Assembly (NCBI GenBank): GCA_032768795.1
Contig: CP136490.1
Location: 3,224,001 to 3,288,000 of the forward strand
DNA from: Tremella fuciformis
Lineage: Eukaryota; Basidiomycota; Tremellomycetes; Tremellales; Tremellaceae
Length of the DNA stretch: 64,000 nucleotides
Direction: 5' to 3'
Within the stretch, counting starts at the first letter, position 1. Every line of letters begins with the position of its first letter. Positions 48,460-58,906 of the stretch are shown in pieces. The notes under the pieces were generated by a model. It was given only the letters and a program-made list of their open reading frames with translations. It searched no databases and was not told the origin of the DNA. The position numbers and the translations under genes were made by a program.

Positions 48460-50520
48460 ATGTCCACTTCGGTTCTCCCTCTGCACATCATCTCGCCCTC
48501 GCCCACACGACCACCCACCCGCCGCTCGCCGACGTCGACAGGACACCCCAGGCGACAACGACCACCACTCTCGGCAGCCAGGCAGGGTTCGTCTTCTTTG
48601 TCTGTGCGGACGATCAGCAGTAGAAGCAGCGTCAGGAGCCGTCACAGCGAGATCTACTCTCGGCCCTCGCCACCGCCCGACATGGCCTTTCAGGAGATGC
48701 GACCTTCTCCTGTCGCCTCGACCAGCAGGGCCACCCTGCACACCACTAACCCCATCGCCTCGACATCTCGATCGCGCTTGGACTTGGAGAATGATGGAGC
48801 GATTCGTCCAGCTCCTGTAGAACCCTTGGCCCCTCTCGCGGTGACAGCCGTGGCCGCTGCTGCTGCCTCGTCTCACCGCCGATCGAGGTCGAGAGAAATT
48901 TGGGCAACGCTCGGGGATCTGGTCACTGGAAAATACTCGTCCCCCAGAGAAGAGCTCGAGGTAGACGCATTAGGGGGTCAAACACGTCCAGCAAGTGAGT
49001 CGGCCTCTGTCGGCGTAGCGTCAGGAGCACCAGCTGACTCTGCAGCTCCCGTCACCATCTCCCCGCCCCCCACACTCCCCAGCTGCACCCTTGCCGCCTC
49101 CTTCGCCCACTCCGACAGCGCATCCGATCTCCCACCTGCCTTCTATCCGGGGCAAGCCATACCTACCGTGCTCAACTTCACCTTGGACCGAGACACCTTC
49201 CTCCCCCACGCCCTCAACCCTTCCCTCACCATGTCCCTGATCGGCACCCTCCACACCCCGCAGAATCCGCCACGGAACATCATCTGCGTCTCGGTGTCTC
49301 TGGCAGAAGGCATGGAGCTCTGGGTCCGGGACGCGACTTCGGCATTTGCTGCCCAGCCAGCAGACGGCGGCATCACAGATCCCTCCATCGGCTTGCCGGG
49401 CGGCAACTACTGCCTCCCCTTGACCGTGCAGGTGCCTTCAACGCCCCGGCTGCCGCCGAGTTTCACCGTCCGCGGGGCCAGCTTTTCAGTCACATACGCG
49501 CTGGTCATCTCCCTCATGTGCGACGACCCTCTTCGGCACGGCGCGCGGGTCCTTCTGGCAGAAGTCGCACGACCGTTTGAGATGATGCCGGAGACGCTCC
49601 CCACACGGGCCCCGAAGCTCGCCCCGCACTCTTTCTTCGTCAGATCGGCGGACGGCAACGACGCGGGCGCGCTTGGAATTGCCAAAGGACTGGTGAGGCG
49701 GCCGAACGCGCGCTGGACCGTGCAAATGTCGGTCCCGACCACGGCGTACTCGCCCACTTCGCGCATACCCCTCACCATGTCCCTTACGCCGCCCGCAGAC
49801 CAGCCCGAAACAGTCTACCAGATCCTCGTGCGGCTCGGCGTGGTCAGGCGGGAACACTCTTCCCTCGCGCAGCCTCAGCCTGGCGAGTCAGTCTCGGGTC
49901 CCGGTGCTCTGGTTCGCGAGGAAGAGATTTCCGTGCGGTATGGCTGGGTCGAGTCGGGCGACATGTCCACGATCACCCTTCAAGACTTGACCATCCCGCT
50001 CATGCCGCATGAGGTGGCCGTTTCTCACGGCTGGCAACATGGGTTCTCCACTCTGCTCAGCATCAATCCGCCCTCGAATGCCGGGCCGTCGGTGGCCGCC
50101 GTGCAGGTCTCCTCGTCGTTCTACCTGAACGTCACGGCAGTCTTCATGCCCGTCTCGTCGTCTTCCCATTCTACGCAGCTGGAGAAGCACTTTGGTCCGC
50201 TGCCACCCATGGGCGAGTTCACAGAGCCATCGCATACCTGTCCCGAGTTTCTGAGCCTGGCGAACATCCGCCGCATGTCGGCCTTGTTCCCTGGCACCAT
50301 CAAGAATTGGCCCATTGCGATCGTGGTCGGATCAGTTGCCGAGCCCAGAGGTGCCATGTACAACCACCGCTGGAACGACTTGCAGCTCGACCGGGATGCC
50401 GCTGGACAGGAGACGGGAGGGGCGCGTATGGTGCATGGGGACGGCATCAGTTGCGAGAACGGCTGGATGGTCCCTCCGCCCAGCTATGGAGACGCGATTC
50501 GCGAGGCCCCGTACGTGTAG
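48460..50520 (+). CDS. Alpha-arrestin (ART-type) with PPxY motif
   Basis: Alpha-arrestins recruit the HECT ubiquitin ligase Rsp5 to plasma-membrane transporters for endocytosis. The disordered Ser/Pro-rich N-terminus (about 190 residues) is followed by arrestin N-like sandwich strands (FYPGQAIPTVLNFTLDRDTF, then SLTMSLIGTLHTP) and PGGNYCLPLTVQVPSTPRLP, a typical arrestin element. SFSVTYALVISLMCDDP and a C-domain (SVPTTAYSPTSRIPLTMSL) complete the fold. The C-terminus carries VPPPSYGDAI, an exact PPxY motif for the Rsp5 WW domains. The gene appears intronless. The frame is open upstream to 48052, but that stretch is translated leader-like GC-rich sequence, so the ATG at 48460 is preferred. Confidence 0.86.
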   Translation: MSTSVLPLHIISPSPTRPPTRRSPTSTGHPRRQRPPLSAARQGSSSLSVRTISSRSSVRSRHSEIYSRPSPPPDMAFQEMRPSPVASTSRATLHTTNPIASTSRSRLDLENDGAIRPAPVEPLAPLAVTAVAAAAASSHRRSRSREIWATLGDLVTGKYSSPREELEVDALGGQTRPASESASVGVASGAPADSAAPVTISPPPTLPSCTLAASFAHSDSASDLPPAFYPGQAIPTVLNFTLDRDTFLPHALNPSLTMSLIGTLHTPQNPPRNIICVSVSLAEGMELWVRDATSAFAAQPADGGITDPSIGLPGGNYCLPLTVQVPSTPRLPPSFTVRGASFSVTYALVISLMCDDPLRHGARVLLAEVARPFEMMPETLPTRAPKLAPHSFFVRSADGNDAGALGIAKGLVRRPNARWTVQMSVPTTAYSPTSRIPLTMSLTPPADQPETVYQILVRLGVVRREHSSLAQPQPGESVSGPGALVREEEISVRYGWVESGDMSTITLQDLTIPLMPHEVAVSHGWQHGFSTLLSINPPSNAGPSVAAVQVSSSFYLNVTAVFMPVSSSSHSTQLEKHFGPLPPMGEFTEPSHTCPEFLSLANIRRMSALFPGTIKNWPIAIVVGSVAEPRGAMYNHRWNDLQLDRDAAGQETGGARMVHGDGISCENGWMVPPPSYGDAIREAPYV

Positions 50521-50906
50521 GGCACAGTGTCATGGACTTTTATAGAGACATCATCAGCAACATCAACATTTACACATCCCAGTTGTATGCATTATGGCAT
50601 TGTCATGATTGGTCTACGTACTTGCGGATGATACGATGAGAGATGGACACCGGATCGCCGTCCAGGAACACAAGCGGGCATCATTGCTCTCAAAGTTGCT
50701 CACTCCCCTTTCCACTCTGACATGGGTCACGTCCTGCACCTCTCTATACAGCGGCGGCCCTGCGAGGGCATGTCGCTGTCTCCTCGAACCATCTTCTGGG
50801 TCTGTACGAGCTGAATAGGAACCGGCATATAGCTTGAGGCTGGACTCCGACTGACCTCGGACCACCTCCGAGGTCAGGTTCGCAGGACCGTCAAACTCAT
50901 CTTACA
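50521..50906. promoter_or_regulatory. Promoter region of the first P450 with a perfect palindrome
   Basis: A 386-bp gap. Its last part holds a perfect 11-bp inverted repeat at 50851-50877. The rest is arrestin 3' UTR and P450 promoter with no other recognised motif. Confidence 0.55.
50851..50877. promoter_or_regulatory. Perfect inverted repeat just upstream of P450-1
   Basis: CTGACCTCGGA and its exact reverse complement TCCGAGGTCAG are separated by five bases, CCACC. The element ends 30 bp before the P450-1 ATG. It contains CGG and CCG half-sites in inverted order (CGG-N7-CCG), as bound by Zn2Cys6 factors, and would also fold as an RNA hairpin if transcribed. Neither role is proven. Confidence 0.7.
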
Positions 50907-52962
50907 ATGTCGACCCCGCCACTGATGATACTCGCCGGCCTACCCACTTATCTCTACGTGCTGGTCGCTCTCCCACTGGCGGCATACCTCCTGCGACAGC
51001 CCATCAAGCGATGGCTCACGCCAAAAGGCATCCCGGGCATCCCTGCCTACCCCGACCCGAGACCCATCTTCGGCGACGCCTGGCGGCTGGCCAAGTACGT
51101 CAGACAAGACAGGAGCATCTCGAAGTTCTTCGACGGGCTCCCTCGTGATCTCGGTCCAGTCGCCCAAGTCAGGCTCCTCTTCGGCGCAACGTCAGTCTCC
51201 CCCACACCTTGACAAGGGCTGATGTGTAGGTACGTCTGCCTCACCGACTATGCCGAGACCGAGTACATCCTTACGCGGTGTACCACCGTCGACCGCGGCT
51301 GGGACACGATCGCCATCTTCCGCACCATCCTGCCGAGGGCCCTGTTGGCCCTGCCCACGCGGACGATGTGGAAGCATCATCGCCGCATCATCGGCCCGGC
51401 CATGACCAGCAAGTACCTGAGCTTGACGACACCGAGAGCGAACGTTGCTGCGCAGAGCCTGATCGGGCTGTGGAGGGCGAAAGGCGAAAAGGCCGCTGGG
51501 AGATCGTGGCTTGCCGAGGCGGACTTGGAGAGCGCGACCATGGTGAGTTTCTGGTAACATGATACATGGCCTGGGACGAGTCGTTGATTGATAGGACGCG
51601 ATTTGCGGAATGGCCTTTGGCGATTCTTGGCATATCGTAGACCACTACACTGCTCAGGTAGAGGCGATCAGAGATGCTGCGGACGTCAAGACGGGCAAGG
51701 AAGGAGAGGCTGTTTTCGAGCATACCAAGCCCGTGTTGGCAGAGTCCACCTGGCACATTTTCGAGGTGAGTTGAGTAACTTGACCAATCTTCATGCTAAC
51801 GGTGACAGACCATGCCGCTCATGTCCCCTTTACCTGGACTAACGCACTTCTTCTCGCGCATCAAGCCAAGCTACCGCATGCATGCTCGACGTATCCGTGA
51901 CTACCTGGATGGCAAGATCCGCGCGTCTCGGGAGAGTGCAAAGACGATGGGTGCTCAAGTCGCCAATGAGAACGCGGGCAACACCCTTGATCTCATGACT
52001 GCCAAGGAGCTTCGAGGAGACGATATGATGTCGGATTCCGAGATGAGGGATGAGCTCTTCCAGTGTGAGTCTACACCACGTCGTGCGGCTGGCTGTATGC
52101 TCCGTCTCTGATTGTAAGATCTGCTGGCAGGCACCGAGACATCGGGAGTGACGCTCTCGTGGTGGGTCAAATACATGACGAATCACCCGGACATTCAGCG
52201 CAAGCTACGCAAGGACCTGCTGGATCGCTTTCCCGAGTGGGAACATGATGGACGTCAGCCGAAATTCGAAGACCTGAACTCGATAAACCTGCCATATCTC
52301 GAGGCCGTTGTCTATGAAGCTCTGCGCATGTCGCGGACTGCAGGTGGCTTCACCCGGCGGGTCACCGAGGACATGGTCATCATGGGCTACTTCGTTCCTA
52401 AGAACACCAATATCGTCATGACGACTCTTTCTCACTACGAGGACGCCTCCACTCCGGTCTACAATGTCCCTCCCGCGCTCGCACAGGCTGCTCAGGCTGG
52501 CAAGCCGACCTCACACGCCGGGAAGGAAGAGGCTGCCGGCTCGACTATCGACGTCCCAGCTCTGAACGATTCTTTGGCTTCGTTGCGATCTCAAGGCGCA
52601 GCAAGGAAATGCGGGTACTGGGCGGCGGGCACGGGGCTCAAGTTCGTCCCAGAGAGGTGGCTGGACGCAGAAGGCAAGTTTGACGCCAATGCCGGGCCGT
52701 GGATGCCTTTCTCTCTTGGTCAAAGAGGCTGCTTTGGCCGGAACCTGGCGGTGAGTCCGTAGTACTCCGGCAGTGTCGCAAATTCTTACTTCAAAAGATG
52801 CTCGAGATGCGCCTTTTCATGGCGCAGCTGACGCTGTCGTTCTTCCTTGCACCGGTGCCGGAAAATCAGAACGGCTTTGACAAGTACGAGACAGTCGCCA
52901 CTCATCCGAAGCAGTGCTACATTTGTCCCGTCAGCTGGGATGATCCCCTCGCTCAGGCCTGA
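50907..52962 (+). CDS. Cytochrome P450, tandem copy 1
   Basis: A microsomal P450 monooxygenase of about 560 residues, substrate unknown. An N-terminal membrane anchor (LAGLPTYLYVLVALPLAAYLL) precedes the proline-rich hinge GIPGIPAYPDPRPIFGD. Landmarks follow in order: helix C region WKHHRRIIGPAMTSKY and helix I LAGTETSGVTLSWW. Helix K follows with the ExxR motif in YEALRMSRTAGG. The PERW motif is in KFVPERWLDAEGKF, and the heme loop is FSLGQRGCFGRNLA with the Cys ligand. Between the beta-2 region and PERW lies an unusually long Ala/Ser/Gly-rich insert of about 60 residues. Six to seven introns are present. It is a tandem paralogue of the next gene. Confidence 0.92.
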
Positions 52963-53225
52963 AGGTGTTGTCGTCTTCCAGAATCTACTACTGTCCATCT
53001 TGTACTACCTTGCTCGTTTGTATGCATTCAGGAGGAGAGAGTGGCATCTGGGTCGCAATGAAAATGCCTCGTTGGTGATTGATCGCCGCGTTCTCGGTTC
53101 AGGCACGCGCGGGGTCCTTTCGTATGTCATCGCACCCGATGAGAGGAGACCACCTGTAAAGGTCTCAGACGTTGCCCAAACGGGTGTAGCGCAGCGTGCT
53201 CTGTCCCAGACCCGGCTAGCCCAAC

Positions 53226-55356
53226 ATGGCCGACCTCGCGACCGATATCTTATCTCGTATCCCAGCTTACATCTATCTGCTCATTGTCATTGCCCTCATC
53301 TGCTATGTCCTGCGCGGCCCGCTCCTCCAGCTCCTCACGCCCAAAGGGCTGCGGGGCATGCCTGCCTACCCAGACCCGCAGCCGCTGCTGGGTGATGTGT
53401 GGCGGCTGAAGGAGTGCATCGAAAAGTACAAGAGCTTCTCGCGGTACTTTGACCAGCAAGTGCGGGACCTCGGGCCCATCTCGCAGATCCGCATGCCGTT
53501 CAACCAGACGTGAGCCGTCATTATTACCGTGTCAGACTCAAGCTGACGTGCAGCTTTATCTGCTTGGCCGACTATGCAGAGACAGAGTACCTCCTCACGC
53601 GCAGCACGCAGGTCGACCGGTCGTGGGACACCATCGCTGTCTTCTCCACGATCCTGCCCAAGGCGATGCTCTCTTTACCGACCAAGGCCATGTGGAAGCA
53701 CCACCGCAGGATTATCGGGCCGGCCATGACGAGCAAGTATCTCAGCCTGACCACCCCGAGGGCGAACGCGGCGGCCCAGGCGCTCATCAGGCTCTGGAAG
53801 GCAAAGGTGGTCAAGGCGGGCGAGAGGACGTTTGCCGCGGAGCACGATATGGAGAGTGCGACAATGGTCAGTATCCCCTACCCCTGCTACGGAGACTGGA
53901 AGACGGGGCTGATCGGGATACAGGACGCCATCTGCGGTATGGCCTTTGGCGACTCGTGGCACATCGTTGATCACTGCGCGACCGAGGTGAACGCGCTGCC
54001 GAAGGACCAGGTCGAGGTTGGGGATCTGGGGAACGTCGTGTTCCACACCACCAAGCCGCCCATGGCAGAGTCCACTTGGAAGATCTTCGAGGTACGCTGC
54101 GGTTCAGCGGACCCCCTGCTAGCGCTGACGGCGCCAGTCTCTCCCTATGATGTCCTCTTTCCCCGGCATCAGCCACTTCATCACCAGCCTCACCCCTTCA
54201 TATCGCTTCCACTCTGGCCGGCTCCGGGACTACCTGAACGAGAAGCTCCGCGCCTCGCGCGAAAAGGCCAAGTTCATGGGCGCCGAGGCGGCCAACGAGC
54301 ATGCCGACAATACGCTGGACCTCATGACTGCCAAAGAGCTCCGTGGGGACGACACCATGCCGGACAACGAGATGCGCGATGAGGTGTTCCAATGTGAGTC
54401 GCCTCATTTGCTAGCTGGTGCTCAAGGGAATTCCGGCTGAGATTCAGACTTGCTTGCTGGGACAGAGACGTCCGGCGTCACCCTCTCCTGGTGGGTCAAG
54501 TACATGACCAACCACCCGGAAGTGCAGCATAAGCTCCGAAAACACATCCTCGACGCCTTTCCAGAATGGGAGGACGAGGGCCGGACGCCTGCCTTCGAGG
54601 ATCTCAACGCTCTCAAACTGCCGTACCTCGAAGCGGTCGTCTATGAGGCTCTGAGGCTATCTCGCACAGCTGGCGGGTTTACGCGGCAAGGTCAGTCACC
54701 GTCCGCATCAAAAGATGGTCAGACTGATGCGCAGCGCTGGAGGACATGACCATCCTAGGCCACTTCGTCCCCAAGAAGACAGTCATCATCATGTCCACCA
54801 TGCTGCAAGTAGAAGACGCCACGACGCCCATCTACAAGCCGCCCGCCTCTTTCCTCTCCAAAGACTCGGGGCTACCAACACCCCCAGACACGCCCGGCAC
54901 GAAGGAGAAGGCCGACTCGGGCTCGAGCAAAGCCGTCGATGTCGCCGCTCTCAACGAGCACCTCGCGCCTCTGCGCTCAGAGGGCGCGTCGAGAAAGTGC
55001 GGGTACTGGGCAGCGGGCACCGCGCTCAAGTACGATCCCGAAAGGTGGATCGATGCCCACGGGAAGTTCGACCCGAACGCCGGGCCCTTCATCCCCTTCT
55101 CCATGGGCCAGAGGGGCTGTTTCGGCCGCAATCTCGCTGTAAGCGGTCTGGCATCGTTGTGACTCCTGCCAGACGCTGATGCCGTTTGCAGATGCTCGAG
55201 ATGCGCTTGTTCATGACTCAGCTCAATCTCTCCTTCTTCTTTGCCCCAGTCCCCGAAAGTCAAAATGGGTTCCAAAAGTTCGAGACGGTCGCGACGCACC
55301 CGACGCAGTGCTACGTGCGCCCGGTGAGCTGGGACGACCCCCTCGCCCAGCAATAA
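53226..55356 (+). CDS. Cytochrome P450, tandem copy 2
   Basis: A close paralogue of the previous P450, same strand, starting 264 bp after its stop. The anchor (RIPAYIYLLIVIALICYVL) precedes GMPAYPDPQPLLGD. It shares WKHHRRIIGPAMTSKYLSLT, LLAGTETSGVTLSWWVKYMT, the ExxR in YEALRLSRTAGG, PERWIDAHGKF and the heme loop FSMGQRGCFGRNLA. The long insert before PERW is present but has diverged (Pro/Thr-rich, PTPPDTPGT). An extra intron lies between FTRQ and ALEDMTIL (about 54690-54734), absent from copy 1. The tail VSWDDPLAQQ matches copy 1. The substrate is unknown; it is not embedded in a recognisable biosynthetic cluster. Confidence 0.92.
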
Positions 55357-55543
55357 AACGCCCTCGACTGATCATTATCATCTTCTGCTCAATCGACCTG
55401 CCTGGCATCCATTCACGTATTCACGAATCGCGCCTATCTGTTGTTCCGATCTGTCATCTTGTTGATGCAATGCCTTTATGCATACACATGCTGTGCTCGC
55501 CATCTACGAGGCCGTTCGTGGCGAAATCAACTGAACGCAAAAA

Positions 55544-55585
55544 AGCCCACCCCGCCACGCCGGTAAAGGCATGGCAGGGTGGGCT
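55544..55585. repeat. Strong hairpin downstream of P450-2
   Basis: An inverted repeat with 18-nt arms and a six-base loop GGTAAA. AGCCCACCC pairs with GGGTGGGCT, then GCC-GGC twice, with two mismatched C/A positions. It starts about 190 bp after the P450-2 stop, so it may lie in that 3' UTR or be an independent structured RNA. Confidence 0.75.
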
Positions 55586-55592
55586 GATTTGC

Positions 55593-55639
55593 GACAACAG
55601 ACGGAGTCCTTGTAAAGGCCAATGAAAAGTCTGTTGTTC
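55593..55639. repeat. Second stem-loop next to the hairpin
   Basis: ACAACAGAC and GTCTGTTGT form a perfect 9-bp stem around a loop of about 26 bases. It follows the first hairpin with only a few bases between, and together they span about 95 bases. Confidence 0.6.
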
Positions 55640-55649
55640 GAAAAAAAGG

Positions 55650-55790
55650 TAGAGAGTGTGACAAGGAAGGGACGAAAAAGACGGGAGAGGTGGAAGGGAA
55701 AGAAGGGGGAGAAGGGAAGAAAGGGAGGAGAGGGGAGGAAGCACAGCAAAGCAAAAGAGCAAAGCAGGCGGAAAGAGAAGAATAGACGAA
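55650..55790. repeat. Polypurine tract
   Basis: About 135 bases are nearly all A and G on the plus strand (for example GAAAGAAGGGGGAGAAGGGA), with only scattered pyrimidines. Such tracts can form triplex DNA or act as pyrimidine-rich leaders on the opposite strand. No gene on that strand was recognised. Confidence 0.7.
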
Positions 55791-57954
55791 GAGGTAAAAC
55801 TCGTGTCAACATCGCTCCTTCGTTGTATCCATTTTGACCAGAGGCCGACGAACCCTTTGAGACGATACCGTACCCTGACGTAGCCAGTGGGGTGAGAATT
55901 GTCCTTCCGGGATGCTATCCTTCGATGCGTTTGCGTCCTCTGCAGCACGAAACTTGATCCCTCTTGAAGACCGGCACGAGGGCGTCAGACCTAGAAAACC
56001 TAGAGTCATTCTTCCCTCAGATTACCTTCCACCAAAGAGCCCAAGATTTCGAACAAACCACCAATCGCGAATGAAATGTGACCGAAGACCAACTCTTTTC
56101 GTTTCCTATCCTCACAGTGTCCCGCTGAAGAAGATCGATGACGACGACGGAGATCGCTTAGACGATGGCCGCTCATGTCGGACGTGATAGTATGACCTAA
56201 AACATGATGTCGTCTCCGTGTTCTTCACCTTACGAGATGAGAAGGGGATCAGGAACATGCGATGTAATGTGGACGTGGATGGACGAAAAAGAGTGGACTT
56301 GCAGCTTTCGGACACACCTGCAACCCCAACGCCACTTGAAACCTCGCTGCGACCCCACTTGCGCACCCCTGATCGCTTCCACCCCCCGTCGAACCGGCCT
56401 ATGCGGTGGAGGGCTTCACACGACCAGGAGTTATGCTTGCGAGACAGACAGAGGCGGGGGAAGGCAATTGCAGGTGGTCTTGTCGAATGGACCTCAGATG
56501 CTCACTGGACCTCAGACGTGCCAGACGGCGACGAGATGCACCTGCGACGCCTCGCATGGTGTTTGGCTTGGAACGGGTCGTCGGTCGAAACGCTCACTGT
56601 CAGAAGGACCGCGGGGTGTGCGTACGAGTGATGGAGTATGAGGTGCGTGATGAGCGGTGAGAAAGGTGGCGGGCCACTCCGCTGGTCGATTAATACCGAA
56701 TGAGTCTGTCGAAAGACTCTCGAATTTGTTGCGAAGGTCAACTGTTTAGACTTCGGGACTTCCGTTCTTCTCCGCCTCAGCGATCCAGAGCGAGTCGTAC
56801 CTAACCTAAGCGTCACGTAAAGTGAGCCACGGGGAGAGGAAATGGACCGTGAGTGTCGTTGAAGGAGCCGTCATCGTATGCGAGAGGGAAGGGTGGCAAA
56901 GTCCAGGAGGGGGTTGACGGGCAGTCAGAGCGAGTGAGCCTCGAAAGAACCTCTCTTGGCCGGGCGCGCGAACCGAACCGAACTGGAACAAGCCAGGCCC
57001 CGCTGGGACACTGACCCGGACCCGGACACCACTGGTGAACCGGGCCCTTCGATCCTCCTCTACCTATCGATGATTGAGGCGATATGTCGTGCTAACGGCG
57101 TGACAGCCCACTGCGACAATGCTGGCGTACGGAGACGAGGTCTCACCTGATGGTGTAAACAGAAAAGCACGGTTTAAGCCTAGACTCGTAACACACAAGG
57201 ACCGTAAGGTCATGAGATGCTCACGAGGGCGATGTAACCCATCCGACCGATAGTTGCCACCGCCTGGCGGGGTCTATCCTTCCACCATATTGCAGGTTTC
57301 CGTATGGTCTTTTGTGCTGTCGGCACGTCGTATGCCTTGAGGGCATCTTGCGGATGTCGAACCGGTCGACATGACTATGGAAACAGTCGAGAAAAAGAAA
57401 GAAAGACGAAAGAGGAAAAGGTCAAGTGCGGAAAGTGAAGAAAGAAGAGCGGGGAGAGCACAACAGACCCTGCACCTCTCCTTTGACGCCCGGATTGCCA
57501 TTTGTGGTAATTTTCCTTTATTCGGTCCCCTCTTTGTTCGTTTTTGCCAATGACGCGATGTATCACCGAGTGTGGCACCTGTTGGAAGATGCCCTTTGAG
57601 GCGGTCTAGCGAATGTGGCACTTTGCCACTCATTCGCAAGGGAGGATTTGGCGAAGGCTTTCCTTGTCAGAAGGGCACTCGAGAGTAGCGGTGCCCAACA
57701 ATTGGGGGAGGGAAACGGCCAGGAAGACGGCATCTCTTCTGAACAGAGGTGGACCCGACTTCCATGCATGCATATGGTGGCGAGGTCCTTTGGGTGTATC
57801 TTGATAGAGCCTGGATCAACGCCCGTCTGTGCGTTTTTGATGCGCCAACCCAACCCCGCCATCGCATTGCACAAACACCTTACTCTCATTGCCGGCACAG
57901 CAGCCTAGGGCTGAGATCTCACGGTCGAATGATAGCTAGGCAGTCGTCTACAAT

Positions 57955-58631
57955 ATGTCGACAGCAATCGAAGGTCCCGCGCCACCGCCCAAGTCACCTC
58001 ACACTGCTCAACATCACCACCACCGACAGCCGTCCCACCAAGGGAGCATGGGCCACTCCCATTCACATTCTCAGGCGCACTCACCTCATCTCGTCTCTCC
58101 GACTCAACCTCGCTCGCATGGACAGCAGCCCGTGCACTACCCGCATCACCAACACAGTCCCACGTCTCCCCATATCGCATCGAGTCATCATCCATCGACA
58201 CTGGTGTACCCATCACACGGCATCGTCGAGCCCGCTGGGCAGCATCACCAAGACGTATACTCGGCCGAAGGGGGTCAGCTTCCCACCGGTCCCATGCCAG
58301 TCGACAAAGAGGAGATCGGTGGCAAAGGCGTCATGATATCCCGCTTGAAGCGACAGCTTTGGGGACGACAGCCGCTGAGCCGCACTTGGGAGAAGCAAAC
58401 TCCTCCCGGCGGTCCTCGTCCACAGACGGCATCATACAATCTCGAAGAGGGAGGCATGGGCTCGTGAGTGGGCAACAACCACGCATCAGTCGCCGATGAA
58501 GACCCTGATTGACATGCAGGGGCCGGCGGCCTGGCTCATTTTACCTTTCCCCAGCCGAGATGGGACAGAGCGTTCCGCTACCATCCATGTCCCAGTCCCA
58601 CTCTGCGCCCTCGACGCCTGTAGCATCATGA
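57955..58631 (+). CDS. Small histidine-rich protein of unknown function
   Basis: Two exons (intron about 58464-58520) encode roughly 205 residues. The first 100 residues are low complexity, rich in His, Ser, Gln and Pro (HHHHRQPSHQGSMGHSHSHS). A short positively charged, possibly helical segment follows (GVMISRLKRQLWGRQPLSRT). The C-terminal part includes GRRPGSFYLSPAEMGQSV and ends STPVAS. No known domain is recognised. The His-rich part could bind metals or be a disordered regulatory region. The frame across the splice is open and ends cleanly, which supports a real gene. Confidence 0.6.
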
Positions 58632-58906
58632 AAGCATACGGCGAAAGACAGTAATTTCCAGATGAGCTGCCATATACCGACGGCGATGTACAGGGAGAGG
58701 CGGATGACTTCAGTCCCTAGTTAGCACATGCCATCAGCTACTCGTAAATACCTTTGTATCCCCAATGACCACTATGCATGACATGACGTTGTCTTACAGG
58801 TATGTGAGGTGAATGGGCACACGCTATGTCACAGAGTCATCAATGATATGAGGGGATGTCGTGACCGATGCCAAATGGAAAAGTCGTGTGCTGGTTGTGG
58901 GGGGCG

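Larger units (their letters stand above)
55357..57954. other. Gene-free 2.6 kb region with hairpins and a purine tract
   Basis: No supportable gene on either strand. Just after the second P450 there are two stem-loops (55544-55585 and 55593-55639). A polypurine tract of about 135 bases, almost only A and G on the plus strand, runs from about 55650 to 55790. Further right the sequence is ordinary, with scattered short frames lacking domains or splice support. The last few hundred bases are the promoter of the His-rich gene. No transfer RNA was found. Confidence 0.5.

Noticed and set aside
50521..55356. Secondary-metabolite gene cluster around the P450 pair
   Set aside because: No synthase, terpene cyclase, transporter or other tailoring gene is adjacent; neighbours are an arrestin and a gene desert.
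55454..55948. Minus-strand frame with a Leu/Ser/Phe-rich hydrophobic run
   Set aside because: The hydrophobicity is the translation of the polypurine tract's complement; no start context, splice support or domain.
56204..57150. Possible small genes or tRNA in the 2.6 kb gap
   Set aside because: No cloverleaf with a proper T-arm was found and open frames show no motif.
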